A stretch of 64,000 nt of DNA from Tritrichomonas musculus (GCA_039105265.1 JAPFFF010000014.1:1860001-1924000), one strand, 5' to 3'; numbered from the stretch's first letter, positions 19,319 to 30,567 are shown. Numbers and translations: made by a program. Notes: generated from the sequence alone by a model not told the origin.

Positions 19319-21715
19319 TTACAGTAATGAATGTATTACATTCTTAGTGTTATCTTCAGCTAAGATACCATTTGATGTAAAGAATGAAGAATTAATCAAT
19401 ATGTAATTAACTGTTGCATTGATCATGAGATTGCTACTTCTTAATGGAAATTCAATATTGTTTAACCAGATCTTAGTTGGTTCACATTGATATTCAAACG
19501 TAGGTGATTTATTAACGTTGAATGATATATTGATTTTGATTTCGTTTACACTGGTAACATTATCTCTGGTTTCATTATAAGTCAAATAGAGTGTTCCATC
19601 ATATTCGTCAAGTTGTTTCTCGAATTGATAATGAATGGTATTACTATTCGTTATATTGAATGTATACTCGATTCGTGTTAATTTATTCATTAACGCGTTT
19701 AACTTAGTTTTTAATGATTCATTCTCTTGCTGTAGATTTGATATCTGACTGTTCATTGTTACGATTTTAGTAACATTATCACCTACTAACTTGGCTAGAT
19801 CTTGATGAGATTTAATATAATTATCTATCCTTGTCTTCAGTTCATCATTTTCACTTTTCAAAGCATAATTGGTCAAATCAACAGGTTCAGGAATATCACT
19901 TTTCAATGCTATTTTATCTTGCTTCAATATTTTTTCCGCTAATATTAATTTGGTATCAAAATAGTCTGCCCCGTTATCGATATAAAAGCACAGACCATTA
20001 CTATCACTTTTATAATAAGTTAAGTAATAAGTTGTTCCGTCAATTTCAAAATCGACATTAACATCTCCATCTTCAGTAATAACACCATTATAATCAAACA
20101 AATAATCAAACTCTTTTACAAAGCCATCGTTATTTGAAATTGTTCCAACAAGGCGAGTTCCCCTAGTCAATTTTATTTTGACTTCCCACGTTCCTGAACT
20201 ATCTTGGACATTTTCAAATGGCACTTCAATAGATTCTTTGTATATCAAATCATTTTTGCTTCGATATTTTGCATCCGCTTCCTCTTTTGTATACAGGTTA
20301 TCCATATTAACCATATTATTTTTTAATTCATCTAATGCTTCATTTACTTCATCAACAGTTGGGAATTCATTTAAAGTCGTAGCTAGAGCTGTATCATTCT
20401 TTTCTATCTGCTCATGTAATGTATCTATCTTCTTATGTAAAGCATCTATATCACAAGTATAGGCTAAATCATTTGGGGTAAATTCCATTCTTCTTTTTGC
20501 TGTATTTTCTTTTATCTGTATTCCACCAACCCTCAGTTTATTTGGGTTTGATATAACAAATGTTTTGTCATTCATAGTGCAGCTAGGAAAATCAGTTGTT
20601 CCTTGGTAATTAATTGTTCCACCAGTAATATTAATAGTAACTATATTCTCTTCATAATCAACATCATTGTATTCACTAACTTTTTGGACCAAAAATCGTG
20701 CTTTGATTGTTCCATCTGTGATAACATCTTCAGCCTCCAAATGGACCTCGCCATTGACATATTTACCAACAACATCTATTACGTCATCTCTAACCAAATC
20801 TGTTGATGACACACTCTTCTCTACAGTAGTCGCTAATGTTTTTATCATTGGTTTCATCGTATGACGGAATCTCTTACACATATCCATTGTTGAAGTTAAT
20901 GTCATGGCTACTTTGGACGGATCATCAAGTTCATCAGTAAAGTTTATTTCATTAACAGGTACATACTCCTCATCGCACCAAGCTATAATATTATTTAGTT
21001 TATCTTTGTTAGATAACGAACGCATCATTCTACTAACTGGAATAGATACCATATCACCAAAGAATACATCAGCTCCAATATCAGGTAGTTCGTCAGTGAG
21101 CTTACCAGCAATGTCTTCTACAACATTTGTACCAACATCAGACACCTTGGTTACAGTATTTATTAATTCCCTACCCCCAGTTTGAGCTGCTTTAGATGCA
21201 AATGATAATGCTTTACCAGCAACACCTATACCAGTAGCACCTAATACACAACCAACAGCACCTAAAGCAATACCTATGTTAGCTTTCATATCTACCTTAT
21301 CCACTTCTTTTTGTAAATATTTAGTCTTCGCTGCTTGTTCTGCCATCTCTGAGTTCAATGTCTCTACATTGTTCTTTATATCTTTCACGTCATAAGAAAC
21401 CACATCAACAGTATTTGTAACCATGTTTAGATCTGATCGCATAGTCATAATGTTATCAGCTGTAATTATCTTCGAAGAAGTAATATTGAAGTCCGTATAC
21501 AAAGTTGTGGCTGCATCTGGTCTTGGAGTAATCTCATAAAATTGTTGTTGAATAATGTACTTAAAAGCATTTGTTGTTGGATCCCAGTTAACTTCTTCTA
21601 TAGGATCCGTGTACTGTTGACGTAAATAGAGTTCGATATCTCTAGTCGCTATGTTAATGTTACTGCTGGACCAATAATAGTTAATTTTTTCAATACTATC
21701 TAATTCAGCAATCAA
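19319..21715 (-). CDS. Polinton fibre-like protein (about 798 aa)
   Basis: This is a large protein with features of viral fibre or attachment proteins. It has a Gly/Ala-rich hydrophobic segment (about residues 148-180, ANIGIALGAVGCVLGATGIG), long beta-rich stretches, a YTKEEADAKY motif like that in phage tail-fibre proteins, and coiled coil near residues 665-690. The start codon is uncertain. It is the last gene of the minus-strand set, next to the HNH gene and just inside the left terminal repeat. Role assigned by architecture only. Confidence 0.5.
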   Translation of the reverse strand: MIAELDSIEKINYYWSSSNINIATRDIELYLRQQYTDPIEEVNWDPTTNAFKYIIQQQFYEITPRPDAATTLYTDFNITSSKIITADNIMTMRSDLNMVTNTVDVVSYDVKDIKNNVETLNSEMAEQAAKTKYLQKEVDKVDMKANIGIALGAVGCVLGATGIGVAGKALSFASKAAQTGGRELINTVTKVSDVGTNVVEDIAGKLTDELPDIGADVFFGDMVSIPVSRMMRSLSNKDKLNNIIAWCDEEYVPVNEINFTDELDDPSKVAMTLTSTMDMCKRFRHTMKPMIKTLATTVEKSVSSTDLVRDDVIDVVGKYVNGEVHLEAEDVITDGTIKARFLVQKVSEYNDVDYEENIVTINITGGTINYQGTTDFPSCTMNDKTFVISNPNKLRVGGIQIKENTAKRRMEFTPNDLAYTCDIDALHKKIDTLHEQIEKNDTALATTLNEFPTVDEVNEALDELKNNMVNMDNLYTKEEADAKYRSKNDLIYKESIEVPFENVQDSSGTWEVKIKLTRGTRLVGTISNNDGFVKEFDYLFDYNGVITEDGDVNVDFEIDGTTYYLTYYKSDSNGLCFYIDNGADYFDTKLILAEKILKQDKIALKSDIPEPVDLTNYALKSENDELKTRIDNYIKSHQDLAKLVGDNVTKIVTMNSQISNLQQENESLKTKLNALMNKLTRIEYTFNITNSNTIHYQFEKQLDEYDGTLYLTYNETRDNVTSVNEIKINISFNVNKSPTFEYQCEPTKIWLNNIEFPLRSSNLMINATVNYILINSSFFTSNGILAEDNTKNVIHSLL

Positions 21716-21717
21716 AT

Positions 21718-22320
21718 CTAGTCTAATCCGTATTGTTGTTTGAAAGTATGGATGTAGAATGTTGTTTGCTTATTATTTATATCTCTTGTCGCAATGAATT
21801 TTCTACCACTTTTAGCTGTATTAATGTGCATAACTCTATAAACATCATCAGTTATTCGTTCATAGAATATATCTTCATCATAATAGTAATAATACTTATT
21901 TTCAGCAAAATATCTTCTTTCATTCCTTAAATCATAGTGAGTAATAACAATTGCTTCGTCTGGTATATTGTCTATAAATTCATATGAAACACCGTGTCTT
22001 CCTGAAGCATTTCTGTTATTTTCACTTGCTGACACCCAACGTAAGTTCGATAAATGATAATCTGTTCTGTCACGTGAAATATGATCAATGAAAGGCAAGT
22101 CATTTGGGTTTGGTATGAACTGTTTGGCTATAATCCTATGCTTTTGATATGGCTTTCCACTTAAATTTACCTGAACATATCCATTACTTTTGTTAATACT
22201 TTCCTTCACGACATAATGATCTTTCTTTCTACGAATGGTGTAGGGGTACTGATTCAGTATTTCATATTCATTTTCAAAATCTTTGAGCGTAACAAAATCT
22301 ATAACTTGTTCTTCTGTCAT
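21718..22320 (-). CDS. Polinton HNH endonuclease (200 aa)
   Basis: An HNH_3-type nuclease core is visible: QKHRIIAKQFIPNPND, then FIDHISRDRTDYHLSNLRWVS, then ENNRN. The HRI, IDH and NLRW blocks are the standard signature of free-standing HNH enzymes of phages and large DNA viruses. The start is the ATG at 22320. It lies tightly between the fibre-like gene and the capsid gene. It may be a homing-type passenger or serve the element; this cannot be told from sequence. Confidence 0.75.
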   Translation of the reverse strand: MTEEQVIDFVTLKDFENEYEILNQYPYTIRRKKDHYVVKESINKSNGYVQVNLSGKPYQKHRIIAKQFIPNPNDLPFIDHISRDRTDYHLSNLRWVSASENNRNASGRHGVSYEFIDNIPDEAIVITHYDLRNERRYFAENKYYYYYDEDIFYERITDDVYRVMHINTAKSGRKFIATRDINNKQTTFYIHTFKQQYGLD

Positions 22321-22389
22321 TTTGTATTTATGTATAGTGATAATAAAAAAAATATAATTAAAATAGAAAGACGCAATTATTTTTGTTAT

Positions 22390-23967
22390 TTAATCCCTTG
22401 AGGTCAAGTCATAGTTCCCTAAGCGAACTAAAGGTGGCATACCATTTGGCTGAACTAAGATAGATATAGATGAATCAAATAAGAGACAAATTAAAGGTGG
22501 TGTTTGAACATCTTTTGCATATGTACTTTCACCTGTTTCTTGTGTTACAATTATTTCAAAATTAATTGGTGATAAAGAGGTTAATCCTTGTTGATATGTA
22601 TTATCAGTTTCAGTTGGGAGAGCAATAAAGAAACTTGTTCGGTCATCAGGATAATTTCCAATAGAGCGTGCGTATGGATGGTCATTGGTTAATGATGCAA
22701 CAACTTCTTTATTAAATCCACTCTGTCCTCCATTCATGTTCATTGCGTTCTGACAATATTCAAGGAACTCTGGGTATTCAACAGTGGTACCGAAAGCTTT
22801 AGCAGGAATGTTTCCATACCCACCACAGTTTAATTGGAATGATTTAAATTGTGGATTCCTAAATACTGTGTGATGGGTATGTTTTTCTGGAAATAGACAA
22901 AATATGGAATCAACAAAGCGAGGGGTAATGGTGCAGGTGGTTTTACAATTTGGGTTCTTTAAAGCTGTAGTAGTAGTATAGACAGAAAGTGTTTGTGTTG
23001 GAAATGTTAGTGGATGAGTTGGGTCAGCATATCTTTGTACTAGACTGGAATAAATATTATCTTCTATACCAAAACAAGGAATAATAGATGAACACTCAGT
23101 AATCTCATATTTAGTGACTTGAAATGTCCTGTCTACAGCTTCAAGTGTTTTTCCAGTTCCTGGTTTTGTTGCATACATTTTAATAGGTTCTTTTAATGGT
23201 GTAAATTCATTTGTGATGCTTGGTAATGAGTATGTTGACAATACATTATGTTCATTCTGTAAAGACATTTCAGGACCCATAGGACAACATACCATACCTT
23301 CACATGAAAAGAATAATCGGAGTTCAATCTTGCCTGCGAATGCGGGAAGGTATTTAATATTGGATAATGGTAAGAACCTTCTTAAATCAATCTTTAGGTG
23401 AATTTTATATGTTTTGTCTTCCCATTTTTCTGCCCAATCAACAATAAATCCTGTTCTGCTGCCTGATTTACCATTCCATATATCTTTATGTCTAGCCTTT
23501 GAATATACATCTGCTCTCTTTGTTGTTTCGTTGGCGCAACATGCAGTTAGAAATGATTCTTCGCAACCAAAGTTCTGGGTATATATCGTTATTCCGTTAG
23601 CTACTATTTCATATTTCTCAACAGCATCTCTAGCATCCTTGAAACCAAACCATACTCTATTCAATTGATATTTATCATCTGCTGGAGCAACAGTTTGTCC
23701 TGCCATTTCTTTAATCTTTACCTCCATATCTGCCCTAATAAATCCATTATATATATCTGCTGTATTATTCGTATTAGGTGATATAATTGCACTGGTATAT
23801 GAACCTTGTTGAATTGGAGGCGATGGAGAATAAGATGTTTGAGGACTAATTGTGTATTGCTTGTTGGTATCTGATAAGGCTATACAATTATCAACAATAT
23901 CAAAATAGCTAGCAATTTGGGTACATGTTTCAGCTGACGTCCTTAGTTCAATTTCTGGATTTAACAT
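22390..23967 (-). CDS. Polinton major capsid protein (probable double jelly-roll)
   Basis: The product is 525 aa from the ATG at 23967. Length, beta-rich pattern and location between packaging ATPase and other virion-like genes fit the double jelly-roll major capsid protein known for Polintons. The stretch LPLSNIKYLPAFAGKIELRL resembles the end of the first jelly roll in such proteins. I cannot confirm the fold by eye; a structure prediction would decide. Confidence 0.6.
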   Translation of the reverse strand: MLNPEIELRTSAETCTQIASYFDIVDNCIALSDTNKQYTISPQTSYSPSPPIQQGSYTSAIISPNTNNTADIYNGFIRADMEVKIKEMAGQTVAPADDKYQLNRVWFGFKDARDAVEKYEIVANGITIYTQNFGCEESFLTACCANETTKRADVYSKARHKDIWNGKSGSRTGFIVDWAEKWEDKTYKIHLKIDLRRFLPLSNIKYLPAFAGKIELRLFFSCEGMVCCPMGPEMSLQNEHNVLSTYSLPSITNEFTPLKEPIKMYATKPGTGKTLEAVDRTFQVTKYEITECSSIIPCFGIEDNIYSSLVQRYADPTHPLTFPTQTLSVYTTTTALKNPNCKTTCTITPRFVDSIFCLFPEKHTHHTVFRNPQFKSFQLNCGGYGNIPAKAFGTTVEYPEFLEYCQNAMNMNGGQSGFNKEVVASLTNDHPYARSIGNYPDDRTSFFIALPTETDNTYQQGLTSLSPINFEIIVTQETGESTYAKDVQTPPLICLLFDSSISILVQPNGMPPLVRLGNYDLTSRD

Positions 23968-23998
23968 ATTTTCTTTTAAGAAAAATAATAAAAGCAAA

Positions 23999-24553
23999 TT
24001 AAATCATATCAGAGAAAATATTATTTCGCCTTCTACGAATAGGTTGAGGTGGGATTACTGGTATTGGTTCCTCTTCGGATTCGTCTTCTATTTGATTTGG
24101 TTCTTGGAAGTATTGTGGCTGAGTATACTGTGGATAATATGGTTTTCTCATTTGTTTTTGTATTACATCTTTTATCATTTTCTTCTGTTCTTTCTTAGCC
24201 CTTTCGTTTTTAAACTCTTCACCCAATAGCTTTAATTGGTTTAGTATTTCTATATTTATTGTTGGATCATATACTTGTTTTGGTTGTTCTTCTATTATTG
24301 GTTTTTTGGGTTTTGGTATTTCTTTTACCGGTTCTTCAGGTGGGTCGGAATTCTGACCAACAACTTTTTCTTCAATCGTTTCTGTTTTAGTTAATGGTTC
24401 AGGTGGTGGTTTCGTTAATGATTGCTCTCTTCTTTTTACTATATATTTGTTTTCTTTTTTGGTAGGAAGTACATCCCAATCAGGGTCCTCACGACCATTA
24501 AGCCAGTTCTGTATTACTTGTAATCTTTTTGATCCTGTCAAATGCTTAGACAT
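23999..24553 (-). CDS. Polinton protein, Pro/Glu/Lys-rich (184 aa)
   Basis: Unknown family. It is disordered-looking, with repeated Pro/Glu/Lys and Gln/Pro stretches and a basic C-terminus (RRRRNNIF). The start ATG is at 24553. It lies between the capsid gene and a small minor-protein candidate, so a virion-associated role is plausible but unproven. Confidence 0.5.
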   Translation of the reverse strand: MSKHLTGSKRLQVIQNWLNGREDPDWDVLPTKKENKYIVKRREQSLTKPPPEPLTKTETIEEKVVGQNSDPPEEPVKEIPKPKKPIIEEQPKQVYDPTINIEILNQLKLLGEEFKNERAKKEQKKMIKDVIQKQMRKPYYPQYTQPQYFQEPNQIEDESEEEPIPVIPPQPIRRRRNNIFSDMI

Positions 24554-24584
24554 TTAATTGATAAAAAAATCATTTTATTGAGTT

Positions 24585-25115
24585 TTATTGAGTTTTCTTT
24601 GTTTTTCTTGATTTCTTTCTCTTTCTTTTATTCAATTTCGCTATATGTGCTTCTGCTTCATCCACATATTTACTTCTGTTCTGATATATTTTATAAGCAG
24701 CTGGCTTTCTCGAATAATGAATGCGTGGAAAATCTGCATACATTACATTACTACCTAGCGGATTAGGTTGTCTTTCTGCTATATTCTTTTCTAATGCTGC
24801 CTTTACTTCTCCTTCTTTTATTCCACTTGCTATTGTTGTCAATCCTTTACCTATACCTATTGCTGCTGGATTTCCCGTTATTGTTCCAAAAGCTTGTGTT
24901 ACTCCCCCTACTGTATTTAATATTGGTGCCTTATTTTTCCAAGCCCATTTACCAGCTTTACCAACTGCACTATCGCCAATGAATTTACTTACTTTCCCAA
25001 AACCAGATTTTACAGAATTCCATGCATTATTTATAAATTTCCCAAAAGTACTACCACCAGAATCTGGTGTAGTAGATTGAATATATTTTCCAGAATCGAT
25101 TGTTCCTGAAGGCAT
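24585..25115 (-). CDS. Polinton minor virion protein candidate (176 aa)
   Basis: The N-terminal half is Gly/Ser-rich with amphipathic helices (FGKFINNAWNSVKSGFGK, SKFIGDSAVGKAGKWAWKNK). A Gly/Ala-rich hydrophobic stretch follows (about residues 65-95), and the C-terminus is very basic (KRKRKKSRKTKK). This layout recalls adenovirus pVI-like minor proteins, which bind membranes and DNA. The assignment is by layout only. Confidence 0.4.
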   Translation of the reverse strand: MPSGTIDSGKYIQSTTPDSGGSTFGKFINNAWNSVKSGFGKVSKFIGDSAVGKAGKWAWKNKAPILNTVGGVTQAFGTITGNPAAIGIGKGLTTIASGIKEGEVKAALEKNIAERQPNPLGSNVMYADFPRIHYSRKPAAYKIYQNRSKYVDEAEAHIAKLNKRKRKKSRKTKKTQ

Positions 25116-25132
25116 TTAATTTACAAATAAAA

Positions 25133-25990
25133 CTACTTTTCAAAGTAATATTTATTGGCGGTTATGTTCATAATAAATTTTGAATGAAGATCTCTATGCT
25201 GTAAATATTCTTTTACCGTCTTCTTGATATTAAGGTTGTTATTTGTTTGTTGAAGCAAGGAAGTAAAATCTTCTTCTGAGTATCCACTATAGCATATGAT
25301 ATCCGTGGCCAATCTTTTTGCATTTATGTGTACGAATCTGATTGTCTGAATAGCCATGATGCAGGTAATATTATAATGTCTTGTCTTGGTTAATAGTCTA
25401 AGGAATTCAGTATTGTTATGTGTCAATAAATCACTTCCTGCACAGTCATCCAATATTATTAGTGTGTTATATGGGTAAGAAGAGGTTTGGTATTTTACTA
25501 ACTTATTGGCTATATATACTATTCTATCATCTATTTCTTGGAGGGAGTGCTTGTTTATAAGTCTCTGCATTTCTTCATTTGTTTCCTTCATTTTTGATAA
25601 TACATGTTTAACCATTGCATAATATTTTATTTTTCTTTTGAGGTGTTTCTTTAGGTAATCCATCAATTGGGATTCATTAAGATATACTATTGGTGTCTTT
25701 ACCTCTTTACTCATTGCCTCAGCGGTTTTGTCCATTTTGCCACTTGTTGAACAGAATATAATTTTTTGATAGTACGGATGCTTAAATAGACGTTCAGTAA
25801 TGAGTATGTGAGACCACAACCAATAACTCTTACCTGCACCTGGACGTCCAATAAGAAATATAATTCCATTCGTACTAAATGGATATGAAGGATGGAGAGG
25901 TTTCATCAGTGCTGCCTCTATCTCTTTCTGGTTCTTCTTCATTGTCTTTTGGATTAAGGATTCCACTTCTTTCATTATTTGTTTAGACAT
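25133..25990 (-). CDS. Polinton DNA-packaging ATPase (FtsK/HerA-type, A32-like)
   Basis: The product is 285 aa. Walker A is GRPGAGKSYW (about residue 48) and Walker B is LIILDDCAGS, followed by a sensor-like TKTRHYNITCIMAIQT block. This is the pattern of viral genome-packaging ATPases of the A32 type found in Polintons. It motors DNA into capsids in related viruses. Start ATG at 25990, 10 bp from the integrase gene stop. Confidence 0.85.
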   Translation of the reverse strand: MSKQIMKEVESLIQKTMKKNQKEIEAALMKPLHPSYPFSTNGIIFLIGRPGAGKSYWLWSHILITERLFKHPYYQKIIFCSTSGKMDKTAEAMSKEVKTPIVYLNESQLMDYLKKHLKRKIKYYAMVKHVLSKMKETNEEMQRLINKHSLQEIDDRIVYIANKLVKYQTSSYPYNTLIILDDCAGSDLLTHNNTEFLRLLTKTRHYNITCIMAIQTIRFVHINAKRLATDIICYSGYSEEDFTSLLQQTNNNLNIKKTVKEYLQHRDLHSKFIMNITANKYYFEK

Positions 25991-26000
25991 TTATTTGTGG

Positions 26001-27086
26001 TTAAATCCATTTCTTTATATTGTTGGGTATATTTTTCTTCTTTGACCAGTAATCCACTTCAAGATTAGATAGCTTTGTTGGAGCACCTTCTCGTAAATTT
26101 TTAGCCGGTATGATGTCTTCTGTACCTTCGCTGTATTTAATTTTATATTTGTTCTTTGTTGTATCATAAGAAATAATCTTCTCCACAATACCTCTCTTGC
26201 CTCCCTTAAGTGTTTGTGCAATATTTTTGTTTTGTGTCTTGATTAACCTATAACCAGGGAGTTTGTCTATTGACTCATCTTTGGACTTAATTATAAATTG
26301 GTTCCCAGCCTTTGAATCAACTATATATGCTTCCTTGCTTACCTTGTTCCTGCGCTTCGAAAATGGCTCCTTAGCCTGAATAATTCTAACTCTATCATTT
26401 GGCTTAAAGTCATATGGATTGTTTTGCGACTTGGTTTTTACATATTCTTTTTCATCTTTCTCTGTCATCTCGTTTGGTATCTTATAGTCCAATGATCTGT
26501 GGGGAGAATTGTTGTATGAATCTATTAAACTATCCATTTCTTTCTCATTGATGAACCTGTTCTCGCCTACCATGTCTCTAATCGTTCTCATGAACCTATT
26601 TATGATACCTAGTACATTATGATTATTATCCTCGGTAGTAGTGTAAACAATATTTTTGGTCTTCATCAACTGTAATACATCATTGGACAAGTAAGCAGCA
26701 TCCTGGTCTGATGTTATCGAATAGACATCTGGCTCGTCCTCAAAAAATTTATTTAATGCCTGGGCTACCTCTTTTGCACCTTTCCCCTTCATTGGATAAC
26801 AATATGCTTTTCTTGTGTTAATATTAATTAGCATCAAATAGTTGAGACCATCCTTTGTCTTATCATTGATGAATGTGTCCATTTGATATCCCCCAGAGTG
26901 TTTAGAATAGATATTCATAAACTTTGCCTTTGGTACCTTTACATCATGTACTATCTTCCTTAAATAATCTAATGCGGTTTCTTCTGTGAATCCATATCGT
27001 TTTGCGAGTGGAACAAATTTAGAGGCAGATCTCCAAGGAAAAAAAGAATGAAGCTCATTAATTGTCTTAAAATGCTTTTTGTTCAT
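26001..27086 (-). CDS. Polinton integrase (retroviral-type DDE fold)
   Basis: The product is 361 aa. An integrase core is visible: YLMLININTRKAYCYPM, then SITSDQDAAYLS, then the VLGIINRFMRTIRD region and a YNNSPHRSLDYKIP block typical of rve integrases. A chromo-like or SH3-like tail with Lys-rich stretches follows. The enzyme would join the element ends to target DNA, giving the 5-6 bp duplication seen here. Start ATG at 27086. Confidence 0.85.
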   Translation of the reverse strand: MNKKHFKTINELHSFFPWRSASKFVPLAKRYGFTEETALDYLRKIVHDVKVPKAKFMNIYSKHSGGYQMDTFINDKTKDGLNYLMLININTRKAYCYPMKGKGAKEVAQALNKFFEDEPDVYSITSDQDAAYLSNDVLQLMKTKNIVYTTTEDNNHNVLGIINRFMRTIRDMVGENRFINEKEMDSLIDSYNNSPHRSLDYKIPNEMTEKDEKEYVKTKSQNNPYDFKPNDRVRIIQAKEPFSKRRNKVSKEAYIVDSKAGNQFIIKSKDESIDKLPGYRLIKTQNKNIAQTLKGGKRGIVEKIISYDTTKNKYKIKYSEGTEDIIPAKNLREGAPTKLSNLEVDYWSKKKNIPNNIKKWI

Positions 27087-27097
27087 TTAAATTAGTC

Positions 27098-28324
27098 TTA
27101 AACATACATCAATTTCTTATTGAATGGTATGAATTGCATTTCAATATAAAAGGATTCATTATTTGGTATCTTTACAGGTATTTGATTATGACGACCTGAA
27201 TAAAACTCTATCCAAAATCGTTGATCAGTTGAGTTTAGCTTGAAGTATTTGATTGGGTTAAATATAACTTTACTATTTCCTAAGTAACCTTTTGATGATT
27301 GTTCTGCTATTGATGAATATATTTTGCAACTAACTCTATCCCACACGTCCTCAAATTGTATTTCTCTCATCCATATACCTTCATATCTCACTATATTTTC
27401 ATTTTTGTCTTCAATAGGATTCTCTAAGTCCATGTATTTGTTTGGATTATTTTGAAAAGGTTCAAAACCAACATTAAATACATCTGCTAAATCATAAATA
27501 CTATTAACAGAATTATCTTGTATTCCATTTTTAAAAGGTCTTATACGAAAACTGATTGATAGGTCAATATAAAATGGATTATTTTCATCTTCATTTAACT
27601 TTGAATACATTATTTCAATAAATTTCTTTTTGTTATAATCATAATATCCATCCATACCAACATCCTTTAAATCAAAAACAGGTTGTCCAACTAATTTTTT
27701 TGATTCCTCTAATTCATCAATTTTTCTTCTTAAATCCCAGCTCTCATTTATTAAATTTTGCTTCTGAAGTGTTTTTTGTGCGATTTCATCTAAGTTCGTA
27801 CTATTTGCTATTTCGATATCAAGTTGTAGTGTTTCATCCATTTTCTTATTGATATCTTCTTCTAATTTCTCTTTTTGTTTATCAATAGATGAATGAAGAA
27901 ATTTATTTAATGCAATTGGAGCAACATTATATTTTTCAAATTCAGGTCCCAAGAAATACCTCAAATCACTTAATATTTCTCTTAAATCTTTTTCAGTAGG
28001 AATCCAAGAAGTTACATTATAAAATAATTCTGATTTCCTATCATTTGGAATAGATAAATAAAGATCATCATATGTTTGATTTGGGTTGTTTAGCTTTAAG
28101 TCATCATAATCTTTTTTATAATACTTTCTGATTCCTTTTTCTATTGTCCATATATTTCTCACACCTATTATTGATTCCCCTCTATTTGAAGTAACCCAAT
28201 CTTGTGGATAATTAAAATAAAAGCGATTTGGTCTTGTTTTATCTCGTTCCCCATCTTCTAAAAAGTAAGCATATTCAATTGGTATAGGTGTTGTTTCTTC
28301 AGCCGGATTAAGTGATGGATACAT
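27098..28324 (-). CDS. Polinton virion-protein candidate (408 aa)
   Basis: The product is 408 aa from the ATG at 28324. It has an N-terminal beta-rich part, a charged coiled coil (about residues 140-205), and a long beta-rich C-terminal half (DLSISFRIRPF, then IMRE-like and FWIEFYSGRHNQIPVKIP). Its place as first gene of the set and its layout suggest a minor capsid or penton-like protein. I do not recognise the family. Confidence 0.45.
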   Translation of the reverse strand: MYPSLNPAEETTPIPIEYAYFLEDGERDKTRPNRFYFNYPQDWVTSNRGESIIGVRNIWTIEKGIRKYYKKDYDDLKLNNPNQTYDDLYLSIPNDRKSELFYNVTSWIPTEKDLREILSDLRYFLGPEFEKYNVAPIALNKFLHSSIDKQKEKLEEDINKKMDETLQLDIEIANSTNLDEIAQKTLQKQNLINESWDLRRKIDELEESKKLVGQPVFDLKDVGMDGYYDYNKKKFIEIMYSKLNEDENNPFYIDLSISFRIRPFKNGIQDNSVNSIYDLADVFNVGFEPFQNNPNKYMDLENPIEDKNENIVRYEGIWMREIQFEDVWDRVSCKIYSSIAEQSSKGYLGNSKVIFNPIKYFKLNSTDQRFWIEFYSGRHNQIPVKIPNNESFYIEMQFIPFNKKLMYV

Positions 28325-30147
28325 TTTTATAAAAATATAAAAACAAAAGTGCAAAAACCAACCCTGAGAGGACTTTTTCTGAATTACTTATAAAAGAGAT
28401 CTACTTCAAATGAAATCCTTATTGAAAGGAGCCGTCCGTTAACTAGGGGAAGTTAATGGCCTCGATCAGGAAGATGGAAACTTAACTCAATAAGTTTTTT
28501 GTTTGCGGAATAATTGTTAACGAACAACTCACAACTTAGCCACAAATCCAAGTTTTCACAGATTTCACAAAGGTAAACGAATTTGGTTTTTTTTCAATTT
28601 TCTTATTTCGTTAAATAATCATAAAATATAAATTTAATTTATTATCTTAAACATTTTTTATTTAGAAGCAAATAAGATCTGTCGTAGGGAAATTGGAATA
28701 ATATCAATTTTAAAATATTTAATAGAAAAAGTGAAGAAATTGAATTTTAACGTCAAGTATGTATTCAAAATATTTCTAGGTGCTCTAAGAGGATTTTGCC
28801 TAGAAACTGTTTTTTCTAACCCATTTTTAAATATTGTTTAGTTATATATTACTATTTAAATATTTATATAATTTATTATATTTTTTATCTATAATATACA
28901 AATATTATTTATTATTTTCCAGTATAAAGCATATTTATAAATTTATATTTTGAAAGCTTATTCAAAATATATTGAGAAAATAAAAATAATAAAGTCATTA
29001 AATTTTCTGTATTTTTAAATAAAGACTATTCAATTTAAAAGAATTAAAAATGCAAATATCTTATTTTAAAATCATTTAACCAATATTATTATGCATTTAT
29101 AAAAATATAAAATAGTATAGATATATAAATGCATGTAAATATTGCTAATATTATATTAAATTGAGGAATTTTGATGAACATATTATAGTAAGCATAAAGT
29201 AAATCAATTTTTTTTATGAATATAGATGAAAATAATTTGTATACTTATTAAAAAGTATGAAAAAATAATGAAATTTGTGAAAAATAATTAGATTGATAAT
29301 GAAAAAATTATTAATCAAATTTGATTGTTTCAAATGTTTTTTTGAGTATGTGTTGATATTGAATTAACTGAATCTGTTGATGAATATCATTAAACTGTTC
29401 TTTTTTGTTGAGTATTTTTAATATTGGGCTGTTCCTTTGCCAACTAATATCTTTTGGAGGGGACAATAAAATTTAAGTTCATCACCATAATAAGAAAAAT
29501 ACATATACTTAAATAATTTATTGTAATTTAAACTTGCTTTCTATTTTTTCCATTTTTTGCAAATCATTTAAAAAAGTTCAATTATATATACAAATATTAA
29601 TTAATATTCAAAATAAAAAAACATTTTAAAATATAGATATTAAATTTAAAATAATATATGATAAATGTATCTAAAATAAATTTTCTTTGAAAAGATATAT
29701 AAATATATACTTTTGGTTTTATCATTATATCACAAAAAGTTAGATAATTTAACAAAAAGTTACCATTCATAAAAAAATTCATTGAAAAAATATTTTCATG
29801 ATATTAGGGAAATGTTACGATTATTTTATTTTTTGTCTATATAGCCAATATTATATACTGACATACAATATAAATCATTAGAGGTGAAGTAATAATCGAA
29901 ACATTTTGTTCATGATTAATATCCATGATAATCAAAAGTACAAAAAAAAGATAAATTTCTACTCCATAAATTATAATATTGTTTTGAAATATCAAAATAT
30001 CTCTCATCAATGTGATTTTTTTTATAACTGGTCCAAAAGAACAATTGTTATTGATGTTTTTTTATTTTTTTTAACGGACAAAATAAACGGCCTCCGTTTC
30101 CCTTTGATTTCACTCAAAGTCCACTCTTTCTCATAACTCAGAAAAAA

Positions 30148-30215
30148 TGCGTTCCGGATATATGTCGAACCTAGGATGTTAGGTAGGGAGTTTAACCATT
30201 ACGACACACGCATAG
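30148..30215 (-). other. tRNA-like relic
   Basis: On the minus strand an A-box-like TCGTAATGGTTAAAC and a B-box-like GGTTCGACAT lie at tRNA-like spacing, and TGCGT pairs with ACGCA at the two ends. The anticodon and T arms do not fold properly, so I take it as a degenerate tRNA or tRNA-derived repeat. Confidence 0.22.
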
Positions 30216-30338
30216 ACAAAGATGGAAACTCGATTTTGAATAAATATAAAACCAAATAAATATTGAAATATATTGTAATAACTCAAAGAATATATTCAGA
30301 ATTTAGTTTTAAAAATAAACCATCCAAAAATATTCTTG

Positions 30339-30403
30339 TATGGGGTCATAGCTCAATGGAAATATTTGGTGGAAAGTTACATGGTTCGAAAAATAGAAAG
30401 TCC
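30339..30403 (+). other. tRNA-like relic
   Basis: GGGGTCATAGCTCAATGG contains a good A box. A GGTTCGAA B-box-like motif follows about 36 bases later. The arms do not pair into a cloverleaf. Probably a remnant. Confidence 0.22.
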
Positions 30404-30567
30404 GACATTTTTTATAAAAATTAATTTTAATAAATTATAACCATAAACTTGTAAAAATAATAAAAAATTTTATCTATCAATTTATTAATAAAATTTTCTT
30501 TCACAAATATTATAATTTTAAAGGAAAAAATTTTATTTATCAATTTTGAAAATTTTAAGGTTGTTAC